DNA from: Bacteroides pyogenes_A
GTDB lineage: Bacteria; Bacteroidota; Bacteroidia; Bacteroidales; Bacteroidaceae
Assembly (NCBI RefSeq): GCF_048595595.1
Contig: NZ_CP184347.1
Reading direction: 5' to 3' (one strand)
DNA: 64,000 nucleotides
Shown: positions 50,037-58,209 of the stretch, in pieces
Layout of the letters: each line of letters starts with the position of its first letter
Position numbering within the stretch: position 1 is the stretch's first letter
Position numbers and translations under genes: made by a program
The notes under the pieces: generated by a model
Told to the model about the DNA's origin: nothing
What the model saw: only the letters and a program-made list of their open reading frames with translations
Databases searched by the model: none

Positions 50037-51196
50037 TCTTCCTCCCAGTCTTCCTCTTCATATTCATAGTCGAAATCCGAATCATCCTCATCGGCGTCCT
50101 CGTACTCGTATTCAAAGTCTTCATCCTCACCCATATCTTTCAACTCCTCTTTCAGCTTGCTTACGTCTTTCGGACGGTGCACAATCGTTTCTATCTTGTT
50201 ACTCTCTTTATTCAGCTCCTCCCACAAGATATCCTTGAGTTCGGCGATTCCCAAGCCGGCAACGGAAGAGATAAACACATGCGGAATGCTTTCGGGCAAA
50301 GTGGGTTCGATCTCATCCATGAGTTCCCGATCGAGCATATCGCTCTTGGTGATTGCCAACACCCTTTGCTTGTCGAGCATCTCCGGATTGAAAGTGCGCA
50401 ATTCGTTGAGCAGTATTTCGTATTCCTTGCGGATATCGTCGCTATCGGCGGGCACCATGAAAAGCAGCAAAGAATTGCGTTCGATGTGCCGAAGAAAGCG
50501 CAACCCCAGACCTTTTCCCTGGCTGGCTCCCTCGATGATACCCGGAATATCCGCCATGACAAACGACTTTCCGTCGCGATATGAAACGATTCCGAGATTG
50601 GGTTCGAGCGTTGTGAAAGGATAATCGGCAATCTTCGGTTTCGCCGCCGAAATGGAAGAAAGCAAAGTAGACTTGCCCGCATTGGGGAATCCCACCAATC
50701 CTACATCCGCCAGCAGCTTCAACTCCATGATGACGGTCATCTCCTGCATCGGCTCGCCCGGTTGCGCAAAACGAGGCGCCTGGCGCGTCGCCGTCTTGAA
50801 ATGCCAGTTACCCTGACCGCCCCGACCTCCTTTCAGCAAGATAACCTCTTGCCCGTCGTCGGTCACGTCGCAGAGGTATTCGCCGGTTTCGGCATTGTAA
50901 ACCACCGTTCCGCACGGCACCTCAATCACCTTGTCGGCCCCGTCTTTGCCCGAACTTCGGTTCTTACTGCCCGACTCTCCGTGCCCCGCCATCGCATGGC
51001 GGTCGTACTTCAAGTGAAGCAGCGTCCAATAGTTACGGTTGCCCCGCAAGATGATATGACCTCCTCTTCCTCCGTCGCCCCCGTCGGGACCTCCGTTGGG
51101 ACAATATTTCTCGCGCCTCATGTGCGTAGACCCTCTTCCGCCCTTTCCGGAACGGCAGTATATCTTTACGTAATCAACAAAATTCGATTCAGCCAC
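50033..51196 (-). CDS. obg: GTPase Obg
   Basis: 387 aa, GTG start (MAESNFVDYVKIYC). The glycine-rich Obg fold comes first (CRSGKGGRGSTHMRREKY, GGPDGGDGGRGGHI), then the G domain: G1 GFPNAGKST, G2 region DYPFTTLEPNLG, G3 DIPGIIEGAS, G4 TKSD and G5 SSVAG. The tail is extremely acidic (last ~45 residues mostly Glu, Asp and Tyr), in place of the OCT domain of some homologues. It acts in ribosome assembly and stress control. Confidence 0.97.
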   Translation of the reverse strand: MAESNFVDYVKIYCRSGKGGRGSTHMRREKYCPNGGPDGGDGGRGGHIILRGNRNYWTLLHLKYDRHAMAGHGESGSKNRSSGKDGADKVIEVPCGTVVYNAETGEYLCDVTDDGQEVILLKGGRGGQGNWHFKTATRQAPRFAQPGEPMQEMTVIMELKLLADVGLVGFPNAGKSTLLSSISAAKPKIADYPFTTLEPNLGIVSYRDGKSFVMADIPGIIEGASQGKGLGLRFLRHIERNSLLLFMVPADSDDIRKEYEILLNELRTFNPEMLDKQRVLAITKSDMLDRELMDEIEPTLPESIPHVFISSVAGLGIAELKDILWEELNKESNKIETIVHRPKDVSKLKEELKDMGEDEDFEYEYEDADEDDSDFDYEYEEEDWEEE

Positions 51197-51270
51197 GTCA
51201 GTATATAATTAATGAATGAATAATCGGGAAATAAATAGAAACGAATGAGTACCGGATACTCTACCGGACA

Positions 51271-51840
51271 TCAAACGCTCTCTATCGCGTCGCAGATATC
51301 GGCAAAAATGCCTTCCATCGTACCCAGCCCTTTGATGTGGCGGTATTTTTTTTCGTTCTTATACCAGTCTATCAGCGGAGCTGTCTGCGAATGATACACC
51401 TGCAGGCGTTTCTTGATGGTTTCTTCATTGTCGTCGGCACGACCGGAATCTTGCCCCCGTTTAATCAGGCGCGTCATCAATTCATCCTCCGGCACGTCGA
51501 GATCCAACATGACCGACACCTCCTGTCCCCGCTCCGACAACATTTTTTTCAACGCCTCCGCCTGGGCGATCGTTCTGGGAAAACCGTCGAAGATAACGCC
51601 TTTGCTCTCTCCGAAGCTGTCGAATACGCTTGCCAGAATATCGATCATCAGTTCGTCCGGAATCAGCTGTCCCTGATCGATGTAACCTTTTGCGGTCTTA
51701 CCCAGTTCCGTTCCGTTTTTAATCTCAGCACGCAACACATCTCCCGTAGAGATATGGTTGAGTCCATACTTCGCTACAATACGTTCGCTCTGCGTTCCTT
51801 TTCCCGAACCCGGAGCACCGAAAATTACAACATTCAACAT
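51271..51840 (-). CDS. adk: Adenylate kinase
   Basis: 189 aa. It interconverts AMP, ADP and ATP. P-loop GAPGSGKGTQ, AMP-binding STGDVLRAEI, GFPRTIAQAEAL, and a short LID segment (KRGQDSGRADDNEETIKKRL) without the zinc insertion. Second gene of the hpt operon, 68 bp after hpt and 74 bp before obg. Confidence 0.97.
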   Translation of the reverse strand: MLNVVIFGAPGSGKGTQSERIVAKYGLNHISTGDVLRAEIKNGTELGKTAKGYIDQGQLIPDELMIDILASVFDSFGESKGVIFDGFPRTIAQAEALKKMLSERGQEVSVMLDLDVPEDELMTRLIKRGQDSGRADDNEETIKKRLQVYHSQTAPLIDWYKNEKKYRHIKGLGTMEGIFADICDAIESV

Positions 51841-51908
51841 TTTCTATTTATGATTTTAATATTTACAATCTTTCTTTCTCGATCCGATTCCCGCTCCTGC
51901 CGGCTTGC

Positions 51909-52445
51909 TCATTCCACCACCGTATAGATGTCGGGATAATTGCGTCCGAATCCGTCGTAATCCAATCCGTAGCCCACAATAAAGTCGTTCGGAATATTCA
52001 TCGCGATGTATTGGATATCCAAGTCCACCTTCAGCTTGTCGGATTTCACCAAAAGCGAAGCGATATGGATGGATTCCGGATGCCGGGTTCCCAGACTTTC
52101 GACCAAACGCTGCATAGTCAGCCCCGTATCTACAATGTCTTCTACAATCACTACCGTGCGTCCGGCAATATCCTCGTTCAGCCCGATCACCTCCTTAATG
52201 GTTCCGGTAGAAGCCACTCCCTGATAGGAAGCCAGCTTTACGAAAGACACTTCGCAGGGGATAGTGATATGCTTCATCAAGTCGGAGGTAAACATGAAAG
52301 AGCCGTTCAATACGCTCAGAAACAAGGGATTCTTTCCTTCCAGATCGCGATTGATCTCATTTGCCACGCGAATCACTTCCCTCTGAATGTCGTGCGCTTT
52401 AATGGAAACGGTAAATTGTTTGTCTTTTATCTGAATGGTATCCAT
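51909..52445 (-). CDS. hpt: Hypoxanthine phosphoribosyltransferase
   Basis: 178 aa purine salvage enzyme that makes IMP (and GMP) from the base and PRPP. The PRPP motif VVIVEDIVDTGLTMQ is complete, the flexible loop region SFVKLASYQG precedes it, and the C-terminal FIVGYGLDYDGFGRNYPDI is the base-binding end. It heads an operon with adk, obg, pgeF and the B3/B4 gene, linking nucleotide supply and ribosome assembly. Confidence 0.95.
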   Translation of the reverse strand: MDTIQIKDKQFTVSIKAHDIQREVIRVANEINRDLEGKNPLFLSVLNGSFMFTSDLMKHITIPCEVSFVKLASYQGVASTGTIKEVIGLNEDIAGRTVVIVEDIVDTGLTMQRLVESLGTRHPESIHIASLLVKSDKLKVDLDIQYIAMNIPNDFIVGYGLDYDGFGRNYPDIYTVVE

Positions 52446-52471
52446 AACCGGTAATTTTAAAAAAGTTGAGG

Positions 52472-52479
52472 CAAAAGTA
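52472..52479 (-). promoter_or_regulatory. -7 element (TACTTTTG) for the hpt operon
   Basis: Exact TAnnTTTG on the - strand, 26 bp before the hpt ATG; no clear -33. Confidence 0.5.
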
Positions 52480-52651
52480 CTATTTTTATTCGACTCTATG
52501 TATCAACTTTTACAATTTCTTTGAGAGAACAGGCAGATTAAGACAGGCATACCGCAAGAAAACGGCTGCCGAAACAGAGAAAGACAACCAAACTATGGTT
52601 TATCAACCACATGACAAAATATTGAAAGAGCCTCATCGGTATAAACAGGAA

Positions 52652-52688
52652 AGCCGTTTCAGCCCACAAACCTGAGGCTGAAACGGCT
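52652..52688 (-). terminator. Strong hairpin terminator after the phosphohexomutase gene
   Basis: AGCCGTTTCAGCC and GGCTGAAACGGCT form a perfect 13-bp stem with an 11-nt loop, about 110 bp past the stop of the phosphohexomutase gene. T tracts are short on both strands (three to four), so it may work in either direction. Confidence 0.75.
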
Positions 52689-52798
52689 TTTAACGCATCC
52701 GTGCTATTTATCCGGAAACCTTCGCACTAAAATTATTCAGATGCGAGAGGTCTTTCTAACGCATCTCTTTGTTCTTTATCCGGAAATGATGGGGCTAA

Positions 52799-54544
52799 TC
52801 AAATGCCCAACGATTTCTTCACAGCTTCTACCTTTTCCGTCGCTTCGGCATCGGCGTTGGCGAAACAGTTGCGGCATCCCATATCGCCGGTGACTTCCAT
52901 ATAGAATTTAATCTTCGGCTCGGTTCCCGACGGACGAACGGAAACTTTACTTCCATCTTCGGTGAAGTATTGCAGCACATTCGATGTATCGGGCATATCG
53001 AGTTTCGTTACATTGCCTTTGTCATCCGTTTGCTCCAATACCTGATAGTCTTTCCGCAAAACCACTTTCGAACCGCCCAGTTCTTTCGGAGGATTCGAGC
53101 GGAAGTTCTCCATCATGGCTTTAATCTCTTCGGCTCCGCTCTTGCCCGGCTTCACCACATTAACCGTAACTTCTTTGGAGAAACCGTATTCAACATAAAT
53201 ATCGAGCAGCAACTGATAGAGCGATTTACCGTTGTCTTTCGCCCAAGCGGCTATTTCCGCAATGAGGCAGCAGGCAGAAACCGCGTCTTTATCGCGAACA
53301 AAGTCGCCGGCAAGGAACCCGTAGCTTTCTTCACCGCCGCCGATGTATTTCTTTTTACCTTCGCGGATGCGTATTTCGCGCGCAATCCATTTAAATCCGG
53401 TATAGCAATCGAGCATTTCGATTTGGTTCTTATCGGCAATTTTCTTGATCAGTTCGGTGGTCACGATAGTCTTTACACAGAATTCGTTTCCTTTAATCTT
53501 GCCCAATTGCCTGTATTGGGTCAGGATATAGTAAAGATACATCATACAAGTTTGGTTACCGTTGATCAGCACCCATTCGCCTTTATCGTTTTTGCAAGCG
53601 ATACCCACACGGTCGGCATCCGGGTCGGAAGCCATCACAAGGTCGGCGTCGATCTTCTTAGCCAGATCGATGGCCATGGTCAATGCTTCGGCGTTTTCCG
53701 GATTCGGAGAAACGACTGTCGGGAAATCTCCGCTCTTCACCATCTGTTCGGGCACGGTAGATACATTTTCGAATCCCCACATTTTCAGAGCTCGCGGAAT
53801 CATCGTCATGCCCGTACCGTGAATCGGCGTATAAACAATCTTCATGTCTTTATGACGGGCAATAGCTCCCGGATCGAGAGACACCGTCTGCACCGCGTCG
53901 AGGAATATCTTGTCTATCTCCTCGCCGACGATTTGAATGAGCGACGGATTGCCTTCGAACTTAATGTCGGCGGCTGAGGCAATCTTATTTACTTCATCGA
54001 TGATGCCTTTATCGTGCGGAGCCAATACCTGAGCGCCATCGTCCCAATAAGCTTTATATCCGTTATATTCTTTCGGGTTATGCGAAGCCGTCAGTATAAT
54101 ACCGCTCTGGCAACCCAGATGACGAATGGCGAAAGACATCTCCGGCGTAGGACGCATATCTTCGAAAAGATATACTTTAATGCCGTTGGCGGAGAATATA
54201 TTGGCGGAAGTTTCCGCAAACAAGCGGCTGTTGTTGCGGCAGTCGTGCCCTACCACCACCGAAATCTGAGGAAGATCCTTGAAGCACTTCTTCAAATAGT
54301 TGGAAAGCCCCTGTGTGGCGGCTCCTACCGTGTAGATATTCATACGATTGCTGCCTACACCCATAATTCCGCGCAAACCGCCGGTTCCAAACTCTAGATC
54401 TTTGTAAAAAGCTTCTATCAATTCGGTTTTGTCTTCACTGTCGATCATACGTTTCACTTCAGCCTGAGTTTCGGCATCATAGGCCGGAGTCAACCACTTC
54501 TTGGCTTTCTCAGTGACCTGTTTAATAAGTTCCTGATTTTCCAT
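52799..54544 (-). CDS. Phosphoglucomutase/phosphomannomutase
   Basis: 581 aa alpha-D-phosphohexomutase that moves phosphate between C1 and C6 of hexoses. The active serine is Ser154 in TASHNPKEYNGYKAYW, the metal loop is DPDADRVG, the sugar loop is GGEESYGFLAG, and the phosphate-binding loop is RPSGTEPKIKFY. It is the long form typical of PgcA/YbbT-type enzymes. Monocistronic, with a -7 element upstream and a strong hairpin downstream. Whether it prefers glucose or mannose phosphates cannot be told from sequence. Confidence 0.93.
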   Translation of the reverse strand: MENQELIKQVTEKAKKWLTPAYDAETQAEVKRMIDSEDKTELIEAFYKDLEFGTGGLRGIMGVGSNRMNIYTVGAATQGLSNYLKKCFKDLPQISVVVGHDCRNNSRLFAETSANIFSANGIKVYLFEDMRPTPEMSFAIRHLGCQSGIILTASHNPKEYNGYKAYWDDGAQVLAPHDKGIIDEVNKIASAADIKFEGNPSLIQIVGEEIDKIFLDAVQTVSLDPGAIARHKDMKIVYTPIHGTGMTMIPRALKMWGFENVSTVPEQMVKSGDFPTVVSPNPENAEALTMAIDLAKKIDADLVMASDPDADRVGIACKNDKGEWVLINGNQTCMMYLYYILTQYRQLGKIKGNEFCVKTIVTTELIKKIADKNQIEMLDCYTGFKWIAREIRIREGKKKYIGGGEESYGFLAGDFVRDKDAVSACCLIAEIAAWAKDNGKSLYQLLLDIYVEYGFSKEVTVNVVKPGKSGAEEIKAMMENFRSNPPKELGGSKVVLRKDYQVLEQTDDKGNVTKLDMPDTSNVLQYFTEDGSKVSVRPSGTEPKIKFYMEVTGDMGCRNCFANADAEATEKVEAVKKSLGI

Positions 54545-54599
54545 ATTGTATTATTTTATAAATTAATTACTTTTACCTATCCGTTGTTTTTACAACACA

Positions 54600-54607
54600 C
54601 AAATTTA
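54600..54607 (-). promoter_or_regulatory. -7 element (TAAATTTG) for the phosphohexomutase gene
   Basis: Exact TAnnTTTG on the - strand, 55 bp before the ATG; the leader contains a small GTTGT/ACAAC hairpin (54583-54596). Confidence 0.4.
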
Positions 54608-54651
54608 AAATAATAAGTTTATAATTCCTACCGGTTCGTAGGAAAAAGACA

Positions 54652-56289
54652 TTATTTTACCAAATATCTGTCTCCGGTTCGTTTCACATACTCCTCAAGG
54701 AATTCTTTCGGATAGCCCGGACGAATGACTGTGGCAGGCTGACCAATGGAATTTCGTTCGAATTCTCCGTCTTTCATTCGTTTCACCACCCCGTCGTTGT
54801 ATTTTACAATCAGGAAAGTTCCCAGCTTTTTCCATGTATCGAGCGTCTTGCGGGCAGTTTCGTCCGTATAGCCAGTCAGAAATTCCACGGCAGCTTTTTT
54901 ATCTTTCTCCAGCAAACCGACAGCAGTTTCTTCCACCTTTTCCTGCATCCGATTGAATGTTTCTTCCAACTCACGCTGAGCGGTTCTCAAATCACCGATC
55001 ATCAAATCGTAACGAGGATATATCATGTTCGACACCCAATTGAATATCCAAAAGGAAGAGTTCCATGAAAAGGTGATATAGTCGGCATTGTCCACACGGG
55101 TGTAGCAAACGGGAGCCTTTGTGGCACAGCAATATACCGGCGTAAATACGGTCATATTCGCATCATCTACTCCAAACCAGAGTACACCCCCTATGGCATC
55201 GGGCTTATCCGCACGCATCTGCGCCACAAACACAAAACCGCTTTGCTGAGTAGAGATGGGGCGTTCGTTGAAATACTCCTTATCTCCTACTTTAAATTTT
55301 AACGGAGATAAGCGATAAGGCATTTTATACGGACCGGCACCGAAGTCGTTCGAAATATCCAGCGGAGTGCCTTCGTAATGGTCGCGCATCATATCCTTCA
55401 CATCCTGTACCGAAAGTTTCCGGCTTGGCCGTACAAATAACGGCATCGGTTCATTTGTTTTCCCTTCTATATAAGGAAGGAATTCGTTGCCGCGGTCGGT
55501 AAACCGATTGAAATAGCTCCATACTCGTGCTTCGCAGAAACGGCGGGCACCAAAATCGAGTGGAGCATAAGCCTCAGCAAAGCTGAAATCTTTATTCACT
55601 CCGTTGAAATATCCTTTTTCACGGGCGAATGAAACAACATCCGGGGAGTACATGCAATTCTCTTTATCATTCATATCGAACTGATGGATACGGGCTTGGT
55701 TGGCATGAGCCGAAATACAATCATCCGGCACACGAACCGCCACCCATACGGCACCGCGGATACCGGGGCCTTTACCGATCATTTCCATTATCCAAATCTC
55801 GTTGGGATCGGCAATGGTGAACGACTCCCCGCTGCTGTAATATCCGTATTGTTGCACCAAGTCGGTCATTACTTTAATTGCTTCACGAGCAGTACGCGCG
55901 CGCTGCAACGTAATATAAATCAGGCTTCCATAGTCGATGATTCCGGTAGAATCGGTCAGTTCGGGACGTCCTCCGAAAGTGGTTTCTCCGATGGTTAGCT
56001 GAAACTCGTTCATATTGCCAATCACATTATACGTCCGGCGTGCCTGCTCGATCTCCCCCAAATACTTACCCGTATCCCACTCGTGTACTTTCATCATCGT
56101 GCCTGCAGGATAAGTGGCGGCGGGATAATGGTAAAGCTCCCCGAACAATCCGTAAGAGTCGGCGGAATAGGAAACAATGGTCGAACCGTCGGCAGAAGCG
56201 TTTTTACCGACAATGAGGTTCGTGCAGGCGTAAGCACTCGCCAAAGCTGCCAAAGACATTACAGCAGATAAAAGGATTCTTTTCTTCAT
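54652..56289 (-). CDS. C69-family dipeptidase (PepD-like), exported
   Basis: 545 aa. A signal peptide ending ASAYA leaves Cys22 (CTNLIVGKNASADGSTI) as the first residue of the mature protein, which is the N-terminal nucleophile of C69 dipeptidases. Other family motifs are GGRPELTDSTGIIDYGSLIY, RARTAREAIKVMTDLVQQYG, GESFTIADPNEIWIMEMIGK and SAHANQARIH. It should split dipeptides in the periplasm. It follows the M23 gene by 20 bp, so peptide trimming of peptidoglycan or of imported protein are both reasonable. Confidence 0.92.
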   Translation of the reverse strand: MKKRILLSAVMSLAALASAYACTNLIVGKNASADGSTIVSYSADSYGLFGELYHYPAATYPAGTMMKVHEWDTGKYLGEIEQARRTYNVIGNMNEFQLTIGETTFGGRPELTDSTGIIDYGSLIYITLQRARTAREAIKVMTDLVQQYGYYSSGESFTIADPNEIWIMEMIGKGPGIRGAVWVAVRVPDDCISAHANQARIHQFDMNDKENCMYSPDVVSFAREKGYFNGVNKDFSFAEAYAPLDFGARRFCEARVWSYFNRFTDRGNEFLPYIEGKTNEPMPLFVRPSRKLSVQDVKDMMRDHYEGTPLDISNDFGAGPYKMPYRLSPLKFKVGDKEYFNERPISTQQSGFVFVAQMRADKPDAIGGVLWFGVDDANMTVFTPVYCCATKAPVCYTRVDNADYITFSWNSSFWIFNWVSNMIYPRYDLMIGDLRTAQRELEETFNRMQEKVEETAVGLLEKDKKAAVEFLTGYTDETARKTLDTWKKLGTFLIVKYNDGVVKRMKDGEFERNSIGQPATVIRPGYPKEFLEEYVKRTGDRYLVK

Positions 56290-56309
56290 ACGTCAACTAT
56301 ATTATTAAA

Positions 56310-57965
56310 TTACCACAGAAAACTATCTCGTACGACCGAACGATTACCGCAACCGTCGGTCACTGTTATTTCCACAACATGTTTTCCGCCTTTCTTTATA
56401 TACTTCGGGTTGAGTTTGCACTCCCAATAAGGTTTCATCATGTTGGGACGTCCAAAAAGGGCATACTTCCCATCTATTGTCCCCCGGAATGAACGGATAC
56501 TTGTCTGCTTGTCTTCAATCCGATAAACGATTTTTCCATTTTTGCCCCAAAGATTTTTGCCCACCGGCGTTATTTCCGGCGGGACGGTATCCACTGCTAC
56601 CGTATAAGTACCCAGTTCACGGACTGATGTTTTCATGAATCCATTTTCATAAATACCGCCCGCACTATACATTTTACCCTTGGGAGTAATGCGAGCCACA
56701 TAATATTTCGTACTATCCGCTACCGGCTTTCTGCGTAAGCCTATACGAAGCTCACCGGGGGTGTGAAGCGAAAGCGGTTCCTCATGCAGTTGATAAGTAA
56801 AAGCCACCGCTCCGCTATCTGCTTTCACGCCGTAAGAAAGAAGAACATCGTCATACAAAGCCCCTTTGGGGACGATCAGTGTCATGCCCGGTTCCTGTAG
56901 AAAGTTCGTTTTATTCCAGTCGAAAAAATATTTTTCACGATACTGCAAAGGTTCGATCGGTTGTTCTTTTCCGATTACGGTAAACAGGTAACGAGACGTA
57001 TTGCCGAAAACATCATTCAATGTGTAGACAAACCTATACTCCCGCTCTTCGTCGATAGTCACCCAGCCCCGATTTCCCTGCGGCGCCTTCAGCATCCGTA
57101 AAGTATTGCCCGGATCGATAAACGATTTCATATACCCATCGTAAGTCCACGAATTTATCTGCGGATTCTCTTCGTATGCGAAGCGATCGACCGTACTGCG
57201 GAACATTTCCTTGTCATCGACCGTCAGAACCACTGAATAAACTCCGTAATGATTGTTGGCTCCATCCATATAGTCGTATGCCTTGATACCCGCCCCTATC
57301 ATGCCCCAAGCTTCTATAGGGCGCGTATCTTTTCCATCGGGAAGAATCACTTTGTTTTCGTGTCGACCTTCTACCACGCCCATCCCCGGTTTTGGGAAAA
57401 GCATTATCCCATCGGCTTTAGGTGGTCGAGTATCTTTTATTTTAGTCCGGAAGAAAGGCATGGGATCTACGTAATCTCCCGTTTCCGTTTCGAGTACATC
57501 CAAGTGCAGGTGCGGTCCGAACGAATAACCCGTGTTGCCGCTCCAAGCAATTTGCTGACCGGCTTTCACCGGATACTCGTCGGGAGCCGGAATAATTTCT
57601 ACTTCCCAGCTCTCTTTTTCATATTGAAGTTTTTCCACCCTTTGGGCAATGGGAGAAAGGAAACCGTTCAAATGACGGTTGATAGTCGTATATCCGTTAT
57701 GATAACGCACATTGAGCACATAACCCGAGCCGTTGGTAACACGAATACGCGAAATGTATCCGTCGGCCAATGCCCGTACGGGTTTACCTACAACGCCCCC
57801 GGTTTTAAAATCCAACCCGCCGTGGAAATGGTTCGAACGGATTTCTCCGAAATTTCCGCTCAAGGTAAGCGGAAAATCAAAAGGTGGAACAAAAGTTGCT
57901 TGCTTTCTCTGAGCGTATCCTCCGATACAAAAAGCGAGCATTAGAGCAGCTATATATGATTTCAT
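56310..57965 (-). CDS. M23-family metallopeptidase (LytM type)
   Basis: 551 aa exported protein. After a signal peptide (~1-18, ending GGYAQ) comes the M23 domain (~30-190): SNHFHGGLDFKTGGVVG supplies the first zinc ligands, and GPHLHLDVLE the HxH motif, with ALADGYISRIRVTNGSGYVL between. About 350 C-terminal residues form beta-rich domains of unknown role (VTIDEEREYRFVYTLNDVFG, VDTVPPEITPVGKNLWGKNG). It probably cleaves peptidoglycan cross-links or activates such enzymes. First gene of a two-gene operon with the C69 dipeptidase. Confidence 0.9.
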   Translation of the reverse strand: MKSYIAALMLAFCIGGYAQRKQATFVPPFDFPLTLSGNFGEIRSNHFHGGLDFKTGGVVGKPVRALADGYISRIRVTNGSGYVLNVRYHNGYTTINRHLNGFLSPIAQRVEKLQYEKESWEVEIIPAPDEYPVKAGQQIAWSGNTGYSFGPHLHLDVLETETGDYVDPMPFFRTKIKDTRPPKADGIMLFPKPGMGVVEGRHENKVILPDGKDTRPIEAWGMIGAGIKAYDYMDGANNHYGVYSVVLTVDDKEMFRSTVDRFAYEENPQINSWTYDGYMKSFIDPGNTLRMLKAPQGNRGWVTIDEEREYRFVYTLNDVFGNTSRYLFTVIGKEQPIEPLQYREKYFFDWNKTNFLQEPGMTLIVPKGALYDDVLLSYGVKADSGAVAFTYQLHEEPLSLHTPGELRIGLRRKPVADSTKYYVARITPKGKMYSAGGIYENGFMKTSVRELGTYTVAVDTVPPEITPVGKNLWGKNGKIVYRIEDKQTSIRSFRGTIDGKYALFGRPNMMKPYWECKLNPKYIKKGGKHVVEITVTDGCGNRSVVRDSFLW

Positions 57966-57990
57966 GGTTTACATTCTTTTTTCATTTTCG

Positions 57991-57998
57991 CAAAAGTA
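57991..57998 (-). promoter_or_regulatory. -7 element (TACTTTTG) for the M23-C69 operon
   Basis: Exact TAnnTTTG on the - strand, 25 bp before the M23 ATG. Confidence 0.5.
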
Positions 57999-58160
57999 AA
58001 CCATTCAAAGTAGAATATGAAATAATATAGCCGGAAATATCAAAGATTTCTCGTCTTGTAATGCAGAAAACAACCAAATAACAAAATAAGAAAGTAGTTA
58101 ATAAATCTTTTATTATCCATATTCCCCTCACATATTGCACAACTTACTAATGGAATTTTG

Positions 58161-58168
58161 TACTTTTG
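58161..58168 (+). promoter_or_regulatory. -7 element (TACTTTTG) for the metalloprotease-SusC operon
   Basis: Exact TAnnTTTG 41 bp before the chosen ATG. ATTG at 58134-58137 is a possible -33 at slightly long spacing (23 bp). The divergent M23 promoter lies about 160 bp away. Confidence 0.5.
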
Positions 58169-58209
58169 CAAGCTATTTTAATAACATTCAAAAATTAAGT
58201 TATAAATCA

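Larger units (their letters stand above)
52446..52798. other. 353-bp gap with terminator and short direct repeats
   Basis: No gene. From the hpt side it holds the promoter, about 170 bp with nothing recognised, the strong hairpin at 52652-52688, and an imperfect direct repeat: TAACGCATC plus TTTATCCGGAAA occurs at 52691-52717 and again at 52757-52784. A 7-bp hairpin (AGATGCG/CGCATCT, 52739-52766) overlaps the second copy. Confidence 0.55.
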
